64,000 nt of DNA from Planctomycetales bacterium (GCA_026400835.1 JAPLOA010000049.1:27621-91620), one strand, 5' to 3'; positions 37,884-47,606 are shown, counted from the stretch's first letter. Translations and numbers: made by a program. Notes: generated from the letters alone by a model not told the origin.

Positions 37884-40313
37884 ATGGTTGTGCCATTGCT
37901 TGCAAGCCTGGTGATTGGTGATCGAAGCTGGATCGTGCCCACGGTCACGGTCTCCGTTCTGGGCGTGGTGCTGGCTTTGTGGCTGAACCGCCGCCATCTC
38001 GCATCCATGCCACTGAGCCCCGTGTTGCGAATCACAGGTTGGCTTCTGCTGGCCGTCTGCCTGATGAATCCGCTCTGGAGCAGCTCTCGTCCGCGATCCG
38101 GAGCCAACGTCGTGGCCGTTCTGGCTGACAACAGCCGTAGTCATCTGGTTCAGGCCGATTCAACGGATGTGACTCGCGCGGATCTGTTTGCTGACGCTTT
38201 GAAGAACGGTGAAAAGTCAGATCCGGTCGGCTGGCTGAATCGGCTCGAACAGGACTTTGAACTGCGGCGTTATACGGTTGCTGATCGACTGCAGCAGGTG
38301 CCCCATTTTGATCCGATTGAATTCAATGGCAACGCATCCAGCCTGAACACGGCACTCTCGCAGATCAAGCAGCGTTATGAAGGACAGCCGCTCGCCGCGG
38401 TCCTGCTTCTGACGGACGGAATTGCAACCGACACGTCGCAGTCAATGGATTTCCTTACAGGCATGCCGCCTGTTTTTCCGGTCATGCCCCCGGAAGACAA
38501 ATCAAAGTCCGATGTTTCTATTGGCTCATACTCAATCACCCAGACTGCTTTCGATGATGCTCCGGTGACAATTCAGGTTCAGCCAACTACGATCAACGTC
38601 ACGGCCGGGCAGGTTGTCGTGACTCTGATGGATGCAGCCGGAACGCCGCTGGAAACTCTGACGCAGACGATCGGCGATGTTTCTCCACTGAAGTTTCGCC
38701 ATCGACCCACAGAAGCCGGAACTGTCTTCTACCGCTTGAAAGCCGTACTGAAAGATGAAACTGGTACAGAGGTCACATCCGAAGCGACGACCGTAAACAA
38801 CGAACAGTTGATCGCGGTTGAACGAGGTACGATGCCGCGCAGGATCTTATATGTATCGGGCCGCCCGAATTGGGAATTCAAATTCCTGCGGCGAGCAGTC
38901 GAGACGGATCCACAACTCCAGATGGTGGCGTTGATTCGCATCGCAAAGAAGGAGGCAAAATTCGATTTTCGAGGTAACGCCGGGGAACGGTCCAACTCGC
39001 TCTTTCGCGGCTTCAAGGACGGAGATGCGGAGGTCGCTGAGGAATACGATGAGCCTGTTCTGGTTCGGCTGAATACCAAAGACGATGATGAACTTCGCGG
39101 AGGATTTCCACAGAAGGCCGAAGAGCTGTTTCAGTACGATGCCATCATTCTGGACGACGTTGAAGCCGACTTCTTCATGGCCGACCAGATGCAATTGATC
39201 TACGACTATGTGTCTCGACGCGGTGGCGGGCTGTTGATGATGGGCGGTCAGGAATCGTTTCGCCAGGGAGATTATGATCGTACGCCGATCGGCGAAATGT
39301 TGCCGATTGATTTGAGTCGTGAGATGGAGTCACCGGCCAGTGAAGTTCGTCTGAGCCTGACTCGCGATGGCTGGCTGCAGCCATGGATTCGCCTTCGTCC
39401 TGAAGAGACCGCAGAAGAAGAACGTCTGCGATCAATGCCTGCGTTCAAAACATTGAATTCTGCGGCTTTCGTCCGGCCCGGAGCTGTCATCATGGCGGAA
39501 GTTCAGGATGAACAGGACAATCATTGGCCTGCTTTGGTCGTGCAGCGATTTGGAAAAGGCCGCACAGCCGCTCTCTGCGTCGGAGATCTCTGGCGCTGGC
39601 GATTGCATGAGGGCTTGAGAAAACTGCATGGGCCTGGATCAACCACAACAGATCTGGATTCCGGTGGCGTGGTGACTCCGGGGGAAGATCCCGAGGAAGA
39701 TCTTGGTGATCACGCACGGGCGAGTCGGCAGATGGTTCGTTGGCTGGTGGCGGATGTTCCGAAGCGGATGGATCTGGAAGTTCGCGAAGAGCCCGCGATG
39801 GGAACGGGCAATGTAAAGCTGACAGCGTTTGTTCGTGGAGTCGACTTTGAAGCTCGCGAAAACGCCGATGTCAAGTTCGTTGTGACCGGTCCTGATGGGC
39901 AGACGTTCGAACTGACCGGAGAACCATCGGATCAGGATTCGGGAATGTTTGAAGTGAACGTTGCTGCTGCACAATCGGGTGCCTGGAAAGCAACGGCCAC
40001 TGCTGTCCTGAGCGATGATGGCGAAACAGCGCCGCTTGTTGCGTCCACGGGCTGGGCCAGTCAGCCGGATCAAAAAGAACTCAGGTCCGTGCAGGTCGAT
40101 CGTGCATTTCTTGAAGCGGTTGCGAAGTCCACCGGCGGCAGAACTTTGGAACTGGATCAACTGGAGGACTTTGTCGACAGCCTTCCACAGAGCAGTGCCC
40201 CTCTGGTTGAAGTCTGGTCCTGGCCGATCTGGCATTCGTGGTGGGTTTTTGTGGTGGCAATGGCCTGTATTGGAACTGATTGGACCCTGCGCCGCCGAAG
40301 GGGATTGCCATGA
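37884..40313 (+). CDS. Membrane protein with vWA-like and amidotransferase-like domains
   Basis: The 809-residue product has two N-terminal helices (VVPLLASLVIGD..VTVSVLGVVLALWL and ITGWLLLAVCLMNPLW). A vWA-like domain follows with MIDAS D-N-S-R-S in VLADNSRSHL and VLLLTDGIATD. A middle beta-rich region comes next, then a class I amidotransferase-like domain near 400-570 (YDAIILDDVEADFF, YVSRRGGGLLMMGGQESF). It ends in a C-terminal helix (WSWPIWHSWWVFVVAMACIGTDW). This architecture is typical of planctomycete relatives of BatA clusters; function is unknown. An in-frame GTG lies 6 bases upstream of the chosen ATG. Its TGA overlaps the ATG of the caspase-like gene (ATGA), so the two are made together. 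Confidence 0.85.
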   Translation: MVVPLLASLVIGDRSWIVPTVTVSVLGVVLALWLNRRHLASMPLSPVLRITGWLLLAVCLMNPLWSSSRPRSGANVVAVLADNSRSHLVQADSTDVTRADLFADALKNGEKSDPVGWLNRLEQDFELRRYTVADRLQQVPHFDPIEFNGNASSLNTALSQIKQRYEGQPLAAVLLLTDGIATDTSQSMDFLTGMPPVFPVMPPEDKSKSDVSIGSYSITQTAFDDAPVTIQVQPTTINVTAGQVVVTLMDAAGTPLETLTQTIGDVSPLKFRHRPTEAGTVFYRLKAVLKDETGTEVTSEATTVNNEQLIAVERGTMPRRILYVSGRPNWEFKFLRRAVETDPQLQMVALIRIAKKEAKFDFRGNAGERSNSLFRGFKDGDAEVAEEYDEPVLVRLNTKDDDELRGGFPQKAEELFQYDAIILDDVEADFFMADQMQLIYDYVSRRGGGLLMMGGQESFRQGDYDRTPIGEMLPIDLSREMESPASEVRLSLTRDGWLQPWIRLRPEETAEEERLRSMPAFKTLNSAAFVRPGAVIMAEVQDEQDNHWPALVVQRFGKGRTAALCVGDLWRWRLHEGLRKLHGPGSTTTDLDSGGVVTPGEDPEEDLGDHARASRQMVRWLVADVPKRMDLEVREEPAMGTGNVKLTAFVRGVDFEARENADVKFVVTGPDGQTFELTGEPSDQDSGMFEVNVAAAQSGAWKATATAVLSDDGETAPLVASTGWASQPDQKELRSVQVDRAFLEAVAKSTGGRTLELDQLEDFVDSLPQSSAPLVEVWSWPIWHSWWVFVVAMACIGTDWTLRRRRGLP

Positions 40314-41467
40314 GTCGACCGAGATCAGAGAGTATGGCAAAGAATTGCCATCGGAAATGGTGGATCATTATTCCGGGAATCCTGGCCTTGAGCTGTTGTG
40401 TGATTCTGCCGTCGGGCGTTTCGGCTCAGGATACGTCACCGCAAACAGAAGCTTCTCCACCTGCACCTCCTCAACCAGAACTTTCGCAGCATCTGATTCT
40501 TGTCATCGGTGCGCCGGGGACGGAAGAGTATGCAAGGAACTTTCGAACCTGGGCCGGACGATGGGAAGAGGCGGCTCAGCGTGCTGGCATCTCACGCACG
40601 GTGATCGGAAAGAGCAGTTCAGAGACGGCTGACACGGCCACCCCGGCAGGTACTACGGAACCAACCGCGGCACCGTCTATCACGCCAGCAATCGCACCCG
40701 CGAACACACCGGAAGAGGCAGATGCTGCGATGCTGGTGAAGGCGATCGAAGCACAAGGCAGCGCGAAGTCGTCCGAGCCGCTCTGGGTCGTCTATCTGGG
40801 ACACGGAACTTTCGATGGTCGAACAGCCAGTTGGAATCTGCGTGGCCCGGATGTTAGTGCGGATCAGTTAGCCGCTGCGGGACAAAAGCTGCAGCGTCCG
40901 CTCGCGATGGTAGTGTGTTCATCCTGCTCCGCGCCGTTTATCAACGCTTTGTCAGCACCTGATCGCATCGTTGTCACGGCGACAAAGGACGGGAATCAAA
41001 TTCAGTACAGTCGATTTGGTGATGCCATGTCAACCGCCATCAGTACGCTGGAAGCAGATATCAATCGAGACGGGCAAACGTCTCTGCTGGAAGCCTGGCT
41101 GTTTGCATCGCGACGCACGGCCGAGTTCTACCAGACCGAGGGACGGCTCGCGACAGAGCATTCGCTGCTTGACGACAACGGCGATGGCAAAGGCGTGCGA
41201 TCAGAACTGTATGTCGGCGATCGCATCGTGGACGGCGCCGAGACTCCTGAGCTCATCGATGGCCGCAATGCCGCTCGTTGGCATTTTGTTCGCAGTGATG
41301 AAGAACGAAGACTAACTTCAGAGCAGCGTGAAAGACGTGATACTCTTGAAGCTCAGCTCGAGGATCTTCGAAAAAAGAAGAGCAGCCTGCCGGAAGAGGA
41401 GTATCTGACGCTACTGGAAAACATTGCCGTCAAGTTGTCCGAGATTTACGAAGCCGCGGGCAAATAA
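40310..41467 (+). CDS. Secreted caspase-like (clan CD) protein with two EF-hand-type loops
   Basis: The 385-residue product has an export signal (WWIIIPGILALSCCVILPSGVSAQ). A caspase-like fold covers about 60-260: a hydrophobic strand leading to G-H165-G (LWVVYLGHGTFDG) and a second leading to VVC203-SS-C206 (LAMVVCSSCSAPF), placed as the His-Cys dyad of clan CD peptidases. Two 12-residue loops fit the calcium-binding EF-hand pattern: D-I-N-R-D-G-Q-T-S-L-L-E at 250-261 and D-D-N-G-D-G-K-G-V-R-S-E at 288-299. The tail (about 325-385) is a predicted coiled coil. The start overlaps the preceding stop. Peptidase activity is inferred only; some relatives lack the cysteine. Confidence 0.8.
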   Translation: MSRPRSESMAKNCHRKWWIIIPGILALSCCVILPSGVSAQDTSPQTEASPPAPPQPELSQHLILVIGAPGTEEYARNFRTWAGRWEEAAQRAGISRTVIGKSSSETADTATPAGTTEPTAAPSITPAIAPANTPEEADAAMLVKAIEAQGSAKSSEPLWVVYLGHGTFDGRTASWNLRGPDVSADQLAAAGQKLQRPLAMVVCSSCSAPFINALSAPDRIVVTATKDGNQIQYSRFGDAMSTAISTLEADINRDGQTSLLEAWLFASRRTAEFYQTEGRLATEHSLLDDNGDGKGVRSELYVGDRIVDGAETPELIDGRNAARWHFVRSDEERRLTSEQRERRDTLEAQLEDLRKKKSSLPEEEYLTLLENIAVKLSEIYEAAGK

Positions 41468-41570
41468 TGGCGTCGTAACTTGTCGCCTCATAATGCACGA
41501 TTGAAGGATGATCAACATGCAGGGCGTGTGGCCACGAAAACGCAGGAACAACTCGTCGCCCGGGCGCGAG

Positions 41571-43037
41571 TCAATCGATCTGACCTTTTAGTACTCGATC
41601 AGCGGCTGCCTGGCCGCTGGCAATACTGTCCGGAATGCCAACCCCATGATAGGCGCTGCCAGCAAGTTGCAGGCCGGGGATCTTAGTCTGAGCAGACTCG
41701 ATCTGCACGACCAGCTCCAAATGCCCGACATGGTACTGTGGCATCGCGTTGTTATAACGGACAACTTCGCTGAACATCGGATCGGCCGACATTCCGAAGA
41801 TGTCTTTGAGCTCCGAGTTCACCGTGGCAACCATCGCGTCATCATCCATCTGCAGCAACTCCGGCTGCATCGCTCCGCCCACAAACGTCCGAAGCAGAAT
41901 ATGCCCTTCCGGCGCGCGATTTGGAAACTTGCGACTGGAGAAACTGACGGCCAGAATCTTACGATTTTCGATCGCTGGAATGACAAGCCCAAATGCATCC
42001 ATCGGATTTCGAAAATCAGAGAGCTTGTGCCCGCTGACGACAATCGCACTGCTGGCGTATTCAATTTGCTTCAGCAGCACGGTCAGGTCCTGAAGACTTT
42101 GATCCGGCAACAATCGAGCTGCGGCATGAGTAGGCAATGTCACGATGACGGCGTCAAATTCCTCGAACGCCGCACCTCCATCGGTCGACACCCTCCATTT
42201 TGGATGCTGTCCATTCGGAGGAGAAATCTCGGTGATCGCACATCCGATCCTGAACTTTACTCGCCCCGATTTCTTCAACCACGCTTCCAGACTACCGGTC
42301 AGACTACTGAGCCCTTTGTCGGCTGACACGAACAGACCGTATCTTGCTCCACTGCCGGATGTTCTATCACTGGATGCTTCAGATTTCTGCTGTGCCAGTG
42401 TTGCTCGAATCACGCTGCCGTGACTTTGTTCCATATCCAGAAAGCGTGGCATCGTGGCTTTCAGGCTGAGCTTTTCCGGATCGGACGTGTAGATGCCGCC
42501 CACAAGTGGCTGCACCAGTCGGTCCAGAGCCTCGCGACCAAATCGACGTCGCACGAAACTCGCAAGGCTTTCATCATCAGCCGCGGCTTTGCGACCCACG
42601 AATGCCTCGGCCAGCAGTCGCAGCTTTCCACCGAACGACAACACTGGTGTCGTCATGATGGCCCAGGGCTTTGCCGGAGCCATCAGCATAAAACCGTCAG
42701 GCACTGCCATCGGCTGACCATTTCGCAAAACCAGTGACCGCCGATAGCCAGCATCAGTGGGGATCAAATGCCCGGTGAAACCAATTTCCTGACACAACCT
42801 CAGACCGGCCGGTTTATTCGTGATGAATGAGTCCGGGCCCAGTTCAATCAGAAACCCATCCGCTTCTTCCGTGCGAATGATTCCACCCAGCCGACGCGAG
42901 GATTCAAATAGCGTCACATGCATAGTATCAGATTTTGAAACGAGTCGCTGAGCGGCTGCAAGTCCGGTGATCCCGCCACCAACAACTGCCACTCGCAAGG
43001 GTCGACTCGCATCAGAATCAGACACTGTCGCGGTCAC
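41571..43037 (-). CDS. hemG: Protoporphyrinogen oxidase (HemG/HemY type)
   Basis: The 488-residue FAD enzyme oxidises protoporphyrinogen (or coproporphyrinogen III in the coproporphyrin branch) in haem synthesis. The FAD-binding start is RVAVVGGGITGLAAAQRL; further family segments are FIELGPDSFITNKP-like FLIELGPDSFITNKPAG, RRFGREALDRLVQPLVGGIYTSDPEKLSL and the closing LQLAGSAYHGVGIPDSIASGQAAA. The GTG start overlaps the hemE stop as GTGA, which supports co-translation. Which branch it serves cannot be told from this sequence alone. Membrane association is usual for the family. Confidence 0.94.
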   Translation of the reverse strand: MTATVSDSDASRPLRVAVVGGGITGLAAAQRLVSKSDTMHVTLFESSRRLGGIIRTEEADGFLIELGPDSFITNKPAGLRLCQEIGFTGHLIPTDAGYRRSLVLRNGQPMAVPDGFMLMAPAKPWAIMTTPVLSFGGKLRLLAEAFVGRKAAADDESLASFVRRRFGREALDRLVQPLVGGIYTSDPEKLSLKATMPRFLDMEQSHGSVIRATLAQQKSEASSDRTSGSGARYGLFVSADKGLSSLTGSLEAWLKKSGRVKFRIGCAITEISPPNGQHPKWRVSTDGGAAFEEFDAVIVTLPTHAAARLLPDQSLQDLTVLLKQIEYASSAIVVSGHKLSDFRNPMDAFGLVIPAIENRKILAVSFSSRKFPNRAPEGHILLRTFVGGAMQPELLQMDDDAMVATVNSELKDIFGMSADPMFSEVVRYNNAMPQYHVGHLELVVQIESAQTKIPGLQLAGSAYHGVGIPDSIASGQAAADRVLKGQID

Positions 43038-44077
43038 TTCTTCGCTCCCAGCTCATGCACGTATTCCACGACCGCCTTGACGTGATCCGGATTCATATCC
43101 GGCATCACACCATGTCCGAGATTGAAGATATGGCCAGGACGACCGCCCGCCGATTTCAGTACATCGGCGACACGCTGCTTCAGGACTGGCAGATCGGCGT
43201 AAATTGAGACAGGGTCCATGTTTCCCTGAATGGCGACATCGTAGCCGAATGTCTTCCATGCATCTTCCAGCTGACAACGCCAGTCAAGTCCCATCACCTG
43301 GCCACCAGCTTCACGCTGTAACGGATGCAGTGAAGGATTGCCGTTCAGGAAGTTAATCACCGGAGCGAACGGTTCGACCTGTTGAATCAAACGCTTTGTA
43401 TGAGGAAGCACGTAGCGACGATAATCTGACGGCGACAAACAACCGGCCCAACTATCGAAGACCTGCACGCACTGACAACCGGACGCAATCTGCTGCTGCA
43501 GATAAAGGCTGACCGTGTCAACAAGGCGACTCATCAGCACGTTCCACGCGCTTTCGTCGTTGTACATCAAAGACTTGGTACGCACGTAGTTTTTGGAGCC
43601 ACCGCCTTCGATACAGTACGAAGCCAGCGTAAACGGCGCGCCTGCGAATCCCAGCAGAGGAATATCATTCGGGAGCGCTCGCCGAATCATCCGAATCGCC
43701 TGAAAGACATAGTCGACGCTGTCCATCGCATCCAATGCGCGAATACGATCCACATCGCGACCGGTATGAATGGGATTGTGAATGACCGGACCTTCGCCCT
43801 TCTGGTATTCCAGATTCAGACCCATCGGTTCCAGAATCGGCAGCAGATCGGCAAACAGAATTGCCGCGTCAACTCCCAGAACCTGCCGCGCGGAGATGGT
43901 GACTTCACAGGCCAGTTCCGGAGTTTTGCACAACTCCATGAACGTCACTTTACTGCGAACCGCCATGTATTCCGGCAGGTAACGCCCCGCCTGACGCATG
44001 ATCCACAGAGGAGTCGTGTCGGTCGCTTCACGCCGTACGGCTTTCATGAAGCGACTGTTATAAAGAGCATCAGACAT
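43034..44077 (-). CDS. hemE: Uroporphyrinogen decarboxylase
   Basis: The 347-residue cytoplasmic enzyme converts uroporphyrinogen III to coproporphyrinogen III in haem synthesis. Signatures are PLWIMRQAGRYLPEYMAVR, with the substrate-gripping arginine residues, GFAGAPFTLASYCIEGGGSKNY, QVFDSWAGCLSP and the closing GHIFNLGHGVMPDMNPDHVKAVVEYVHE. Length is as usual. It overlaps hemG by 4 bases, and 40 bases separate it from the upstream Uma2 gene on the same strand. Confidence 0.97.
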   Translation of the reverse strand: MSDALYNSRFMKAVRREATDTTPLWIMRQAGRYLPEYMAVRSKVTFMELCKTPELACEVTISARQVLGVDAAILFADLLPILEPMGLNLEYQKGEGPVIHNPIHTGRDVDRIRALDAMDSVDYVFQAIRMIRRALPNDIPLLGFAGAPFTLASYCIEGGGSKNYVRTKSLMYNDESAWNVLMSRLVDTVSLYLQQQIASGCQCVQVFDSWAGCLSPSDYRRYVLPHTKRLIQQVEPFAPVINFLNGNPSLHPLQREAGGQVMGLDWRCQLEDAWKTFGYDVAIQGNMDPVSIYADLPVLKQRVADVLKSAGGRPGHIFNLGHGVMPDMNPDHVKAVVEYVHELGAKK

Positions 44078-44117
44078 CGAGGATTATTGCATCAAGAGGA
44101 AGGAAGTGGTTCCGGAA

Positions 44118-44798
44118 TCAGGAAGCTTTGCCCAGATCCAGGTCCACAAAGAAATCTGCCACAGGGCTTGAAAATCCTGGCAATACAGCACCACCATCTA
44201 TCGTATCTTTGACGTGATACACAACAGCCGCGCCAGGCGAGGTATACACAGTCACAGAACGATTGTCACAGTCCACAATCCAAATCAATTGTGTTCCCGA
44301 ATGAAAGTATTCAATTCGCTTGCGGGACATTTCCGCTTTCGTGTTGCCGGGACTGAGGACTTCGACAACCAATTCCGGGGCAAGCGGCGGAAATGCGTCC
44401 GTCGGGAACCGCCCCTGGGGTAACTGCTTGAGAGACACAAACGCCACGTCGGGAGCACGGACCACGTTTGCCAGAAGCTGAAACAACCCGTCAGCTCCCG
44501 AAATCAGGCCCAATCGGCGAGCAGAAACAAAGTTCGCCAGAATGCGAGCAATAGCGATCGCTACAACAGAAGATTCAAATCCCATCGCTTTCTCCACCAG
44601 CGTCTGATCAATCAGCTCACACAGCGTCGTTCCCTCAGCATTGGCGACTTCCAGATCATCTCTGGAAGCCGTGCCGGGGGCCGGAGAAAGTCGCAGCCGT
44701 TGCGCGGAGATGTGGCCCAGTTCTTCCAGACGTTCAGCCAGTGAAGGGCTGAGTACTGTCGGACCGAGTGTCGTGGGACTGAGGATTGAGTTCACCAT
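44118..44798 (-). CDS. Uma2 family (DUF820) PD-(D/E)XK nuclease-fold protein
   Basis: The 226-residue protein carries the Uma2 core near 140-200: APELVVEVLSPGNTKAEMSRKRIEYFHSG split by the usual spacing, then TQLIWIVDCDNRSVTVY. The E in EVLSP and the following K fit the PD-(D/E)XK nuclease site. Uma2 proteins are found in high copy in cyanobacteria and Planctomycetes; a nuclease role is predicted but the biological job is unknown. An AGGAG site lies 7 bases before the ATG. It sits 40 bases upstream of hemE on the same strand, so it may share the haem transcript, though a link in function is not obvious. Confidence 0.88.
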   Translation of the reverse strand: MVNSILSPTTLGPTVLSPSLAERLEELGHISAQRLRLSPAPGTASRDDLEVANAEGTTLCELIDQTLVEKAMGFESSVVAIAIARILANFVSARRLGLISGADGLFQLLANVVRAPDVAFVSLKQLPQGRFPTDAFPPLAPELVVEVLSPGNTKAEMSRKRIEYFHSGTQLIWIVDCDNRSVTVYTSPGAAVVYHVKDTIDGGAVLPGFSSPVADFFVDLDLGKAS

Positions 44799-44875
44799 GT
44801 TGTAACTCCTGAATCAGCATCGTCGATGCACTGTTCAGGATTCTATCTGCGCTGGTGAACCGAGGGAATGTTCCT

Positions 44876-45406
44876 TCATTCCGTAAATGCATTTTCGACG
44901 CGTTGCCGAAATCTTAACGTTTGCAGAGAATCGGGCTCGTACATGGCTTCCACGCTCAATCCCATCTGAAACCAGCCCCCCGGTCGATCGGTCACATGGC
45001 ATGCCGTCACGACAAAGAATCGCCAGACATTCTCCGGATCAGCGACCGCCGCCAGAAACTTGCTGGCTGCCAGTTTCACAGGCATCAGGACGCCAATACC
45101 CTGCCGACGCATATCACACGTGGCCGCCGGAATCGCCTTATGCAGGTCCACATTCTCGGGACTTCGACTTTCCTCGAACGGTATCAGCCAAATTCCTATC
45201 GCCACATTGCGAGTGCAGTCAGCGCGGCGACTGGGCCGCGATCCTGACTCGTATGGCATCTGGCCCAAATCAAACTGAGTCAGCAAACGCGACAGTGCTA
45301 GCCCGGCTTGTTGTCTTGGGTGCCTCTTTTGAAAGACTCCGCCAAGATTGCTGAGGACCGGAATGCGTTGGAACATGAGAGCGGCCTGAAAATTAGGATT
45401 GTGCAT
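44876..45406 (-). CDS. PilZ-like domain protein, motifs degenerate
   Basis: The 176-residue product has a weak resemblance to PilZ domains, which bind cyclic di-GMP. A basic patch (SRPSRRADCTR) is followed by a beta strand, and DMRRQGIG stands where PilZ has D-x-S-x-x-G. The rest (FFVVTACHVTDRPGGWFQMGLSVEAM) has the strand pattern of the fold. The spacing of arginines in the first motif is off by one and the serine is arginine, so ligand binding is uncertain. Start choice among several methionines is open. It lies upstream of the Uma2 gene by 77 bases on the same strand. Confidence 0.55.
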   Translation of the reverse strand: MHNPNFQAALMFQRIPVLSNLGGVFQKRHPRQQAGLALSRLLTQFDLGQMPYESGSRPSRRADCTRNVAIGIWLIPFEESRSPENVDLHKAIPAATCDMRRQGIGVLMPVKLAASKFLAAVADPENVWRFFVVTACHVTDRPGGWFQMGLSVEAMYEPDSLQTLRFRQRVENAFTE

Positions 45407-45595
45407 TTCTGGAACTATTGGTTACTTCCAACAACGTCGGGCCAATGCTTCAAAAAAATCCTGATTTCAGACGTTACGGTTGTATCAGCTTTTACGTCTA
45501 TTCTATCTAAAACCACGATCGAGGTCTGGATCTGCGTAATATCCCCTGCGCACGCCCGGCCACGGGTTGAACGAACGAACTTGCGAGCCACTACA

Positions 45596-47227
45596 CTAAT
45601 GTGAGCAACCGCCACCGACGGATTCGAAGAAGTCGTTGCCTTTGTTGTCGACCAGAATAAAGGCCGGGAAGTCAACGACATCGATCTTCCAGATGGCTTC
45701 CATCCCCAGCTCGGCGAACTCAACGACTTCCACATGGCGAATATTCTCCTTCGCCAGAATCGCCGCAGGTCCACCAATGCTGCCCAGATAAAAGCCGCCG
45801 TGGTTATGACAGGCGTCTGTCACCTGCTTGCCACGATTGCCCTTGGCGATCATGACCATGCTGCCGCCGTGAGACTGAAACAGATCCACATACGAATCCA
45901 TGCGACCGGCCGTTGTCGGTCCGAACGATCCGCTGGCATAACCTTCCGGCTTCTTGGCAGGGCCGGCATAATAAACAGGATGGTTACGGAAATACTCCGG
46001 CAGCGGCTGTCCAGCATCGAGCCGCTCTTTCAGTTTCGCATGCGCGATATCGCGAGCCACCACAATTGGACCCGACAACAGCAAGCGAGTGGTGACCGGA
46101 TATTGGCTCAAGTCGGCCAGAATATCTTTCATCGGACGATTCAAATCGACTCGTACCGCACTGTCATCTTTGCGATGTCGCAGATGTTCCGGAATGTACT
46201 TGAGCGGTCCAAACTCGAGCTGCTCCAGAAAGACGCCCTCCTTCGTAATCCTGCCCTTCGCCTGTCGATCCGCGCTGCACGATACGCCCATGCCGATCGG
46301 CAATGAGGCACCATGTCGAGGCAACCGAATGATTCGCACGTCCAATGCAAAGTACTTCCCGCCGAACTGAGCACCGATGCCGCACTTGCGAGCCGACTCC
46401 AGCATCTGGGCTTCGAGCTCAACGTCTCGGAACGCTCGACCAGAAGCATTGCCGGTGGTTGGCAGATGATCAAGATACTTCGTGGACGCCAGCTTCACGG
46501 TTTTCATCGTGGCCTCTGCTGAAGTCCCGCCGATGACGAACACGAGGTGATACGGCGGACACGCAGCAGTGCCAAGCGTCACCATTTTCGCGGTCAGATA
46601 TTCCACCAGTGATTTCGGATTCAGGACTGCTCGAGTTTCCTGAAACAGAAACGACTTGTTTGCAGATCCACCACCTTTTGCCACGAACAGAAACTTATAG
46701 TCGCTGCCGTCAACGGTCATCAGATCCATCTGCGCTGGCAGATTGGTGTTCGTGTTCTTTTCGTCCCACATATTCAGCGCGGCATTCTGCGAATAACGCA
46801 GGTTGTTCTCCGTGTAGGCATCGTAGACGCCTTTGGACAGCGCGGCTTCGTCTCCGGTGGACCACACGGCATGGCCCTTCTTGCCCAGAATCGTCGCGGT
46901 CCCGGTGTCCTGGCAGAACGGAAGAACCCCGGCACTGGAGACATCCGCATTCTTCAGCATCGTCAGGGCGACCATCCGGTCATTTTCGGAGGCTTCCGGG
47001 TCATCCAGAATCGCCGCCACCTGCTTCAAATGAGCAGGCCGCAGAAAGAAGTTGATATCGTGAAAGGCCTGAGAGCTCAGCAAGGTCAAAGCCTGAGGAT
47101 CGATGCAGAGAACATCCTGTCCCTCAAACGAGCGAGTTTTCACATGCTCGGAAGTCAGCAGGCGGTACTGAGTTTCATCCTTACCCAGATCAAACAGGGG
47201 TTCAAAATGAAAAGGCGCGGTTGGCAC
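45596..47227 (-). CDS. fumA: Fumarate hydratase class I (iron-sulfur)
   Basis: The 543-residue enzyme interconverts fumarate and malate in the citric acid cycle, using a [4Fe-4S] cluster. The cluster cysteines stand in [26 protein letters not shown] and [12 protein letters not shown]. The C-terminal beta domain contains [22 protein letters not shown] and [30 protein letters not shown]. Alpha and beta parts are fused in one chain, as in E. coli FumA/FumB, and length agrees. The longest frame reaches 47341 and runs through a tRNA gene and its terminator; the GTG at 47227 with GGAG about 10 bases ahead is the likely start. It is transcribed away from the tRNA on the same strand. Confidence 0.93.
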   Translation of the reverse strand: MPTAPFHFEPLFDLGKDETQYRLLTSEHVKTRSFEGQDVLCIDPQALTLLSSQAFHDINFFLRPAHLKQVAAILDDPEASENDRMVALTMLKNADVSSAGVLPFCQDTGTATILGKKGHAVWSTGDEAALSKGVYDAYTENNLRYSQNAALNMWDEKNTNTNLPAQMDLMTVDGSDYKFLFVAKGGGSANKSFLFQETRAVLNPKSLVEYLTAKMVTLGTAACPPYHLVFVIGGTSAEATMKTVKLASTKYLDHLPTTGNASGRAFRDVELEAQMLESARKCGIGAQFGGKYFALDVRIIRLPRHGASLPIGMGVSCSADRQAKGRITKEGVFLEQLEFGPLKYIPEHLRHRKDDSAVRVDLNRPMKDILADLSQYPVTTRLLLSGPIVVARDIAHAKLKERLDAGQPLPEYFRNHPVYYAGPAKKPEGYASGSFGPTTAGRMDSYVDLFQSHGGSMVMIAKGNRGKQVTDACHNHGGFYLGSIGGPAAILAKENIRHVEVVEFAELGMEAIWKIDVVDFPAFILVDNKGNDFFESVGGGCSH

Positions 47228-47263
47228 GATCGGAAACTCCCGCTGGAGGTGCTTTTGGTCCGT

Positions 47264-47302
47264 AAAAAAAGCCTGAGGTCTCTTTCGAGAACACAGGCTT
47301 TT
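47264..47302 (-). terminator. Terminator directly after tRNA-Asp
   Basis: A stem AAAAGCCTG (47267-47275) with CAGGCTTTT (47294-47302) starts 6 bases beyond the tRNA 3' end and reads on the minus strand into seven Ts (47270-47264). It also separates the tRNA transcript from the fumarase gene that follows. Confidence 0.88.
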
Positions 47303-47307
47303 GAAAG

Positions 47308-47381
47308 CGAGGTCGACGGGACTTGAACCCGCGGCCTCCAACGTGACAGGCTGGCGCTCTAACCAACTGAGCTACGACCCC
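47308..47381 (-). tRNA. tRNA-Asp (GTC)
   Basis: The minus strand folds as a cloverleaf: acceptor stem GGGGTCG/CGACCTC with one G-U pair, D arm GCTC-GAGC, anticodon stem CCAGC/GTTGG with loop CTGTCAC (anticodon GTC), and T arm with TTCAAGT. CCA is not encoded. A terminator follows within 6 bases. Confidence 0.96.
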
Positions 47382-47606
47382 TCGCTTGCCTTGCGGCTGA
47401 ACAGGCGGAAGACTACAGCCTCCGACCCATCTTTTCAAGAACTCCACGCGACAATTTCGGCAGACTGTTGTGCTTCGCTTCAACCGAAGACAAAGAATTC
47501 CGGCTTCCGGTTCACTCAAACCCGGCAAACTCAGCGATCCACGTTAGTTTAGAGCCCCTAAGACGGCTTCTCACGAAAGAGACGCTCCGCAAAAACTTTG
47601 GATGAG

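Noticed and set aside
47228..47341. Longer fumarase frame starting at 47341
   Set aside because: It runs through tRNA-Asp and its terminator; the GTG at 47227 with GGAG ahead fits the family start.
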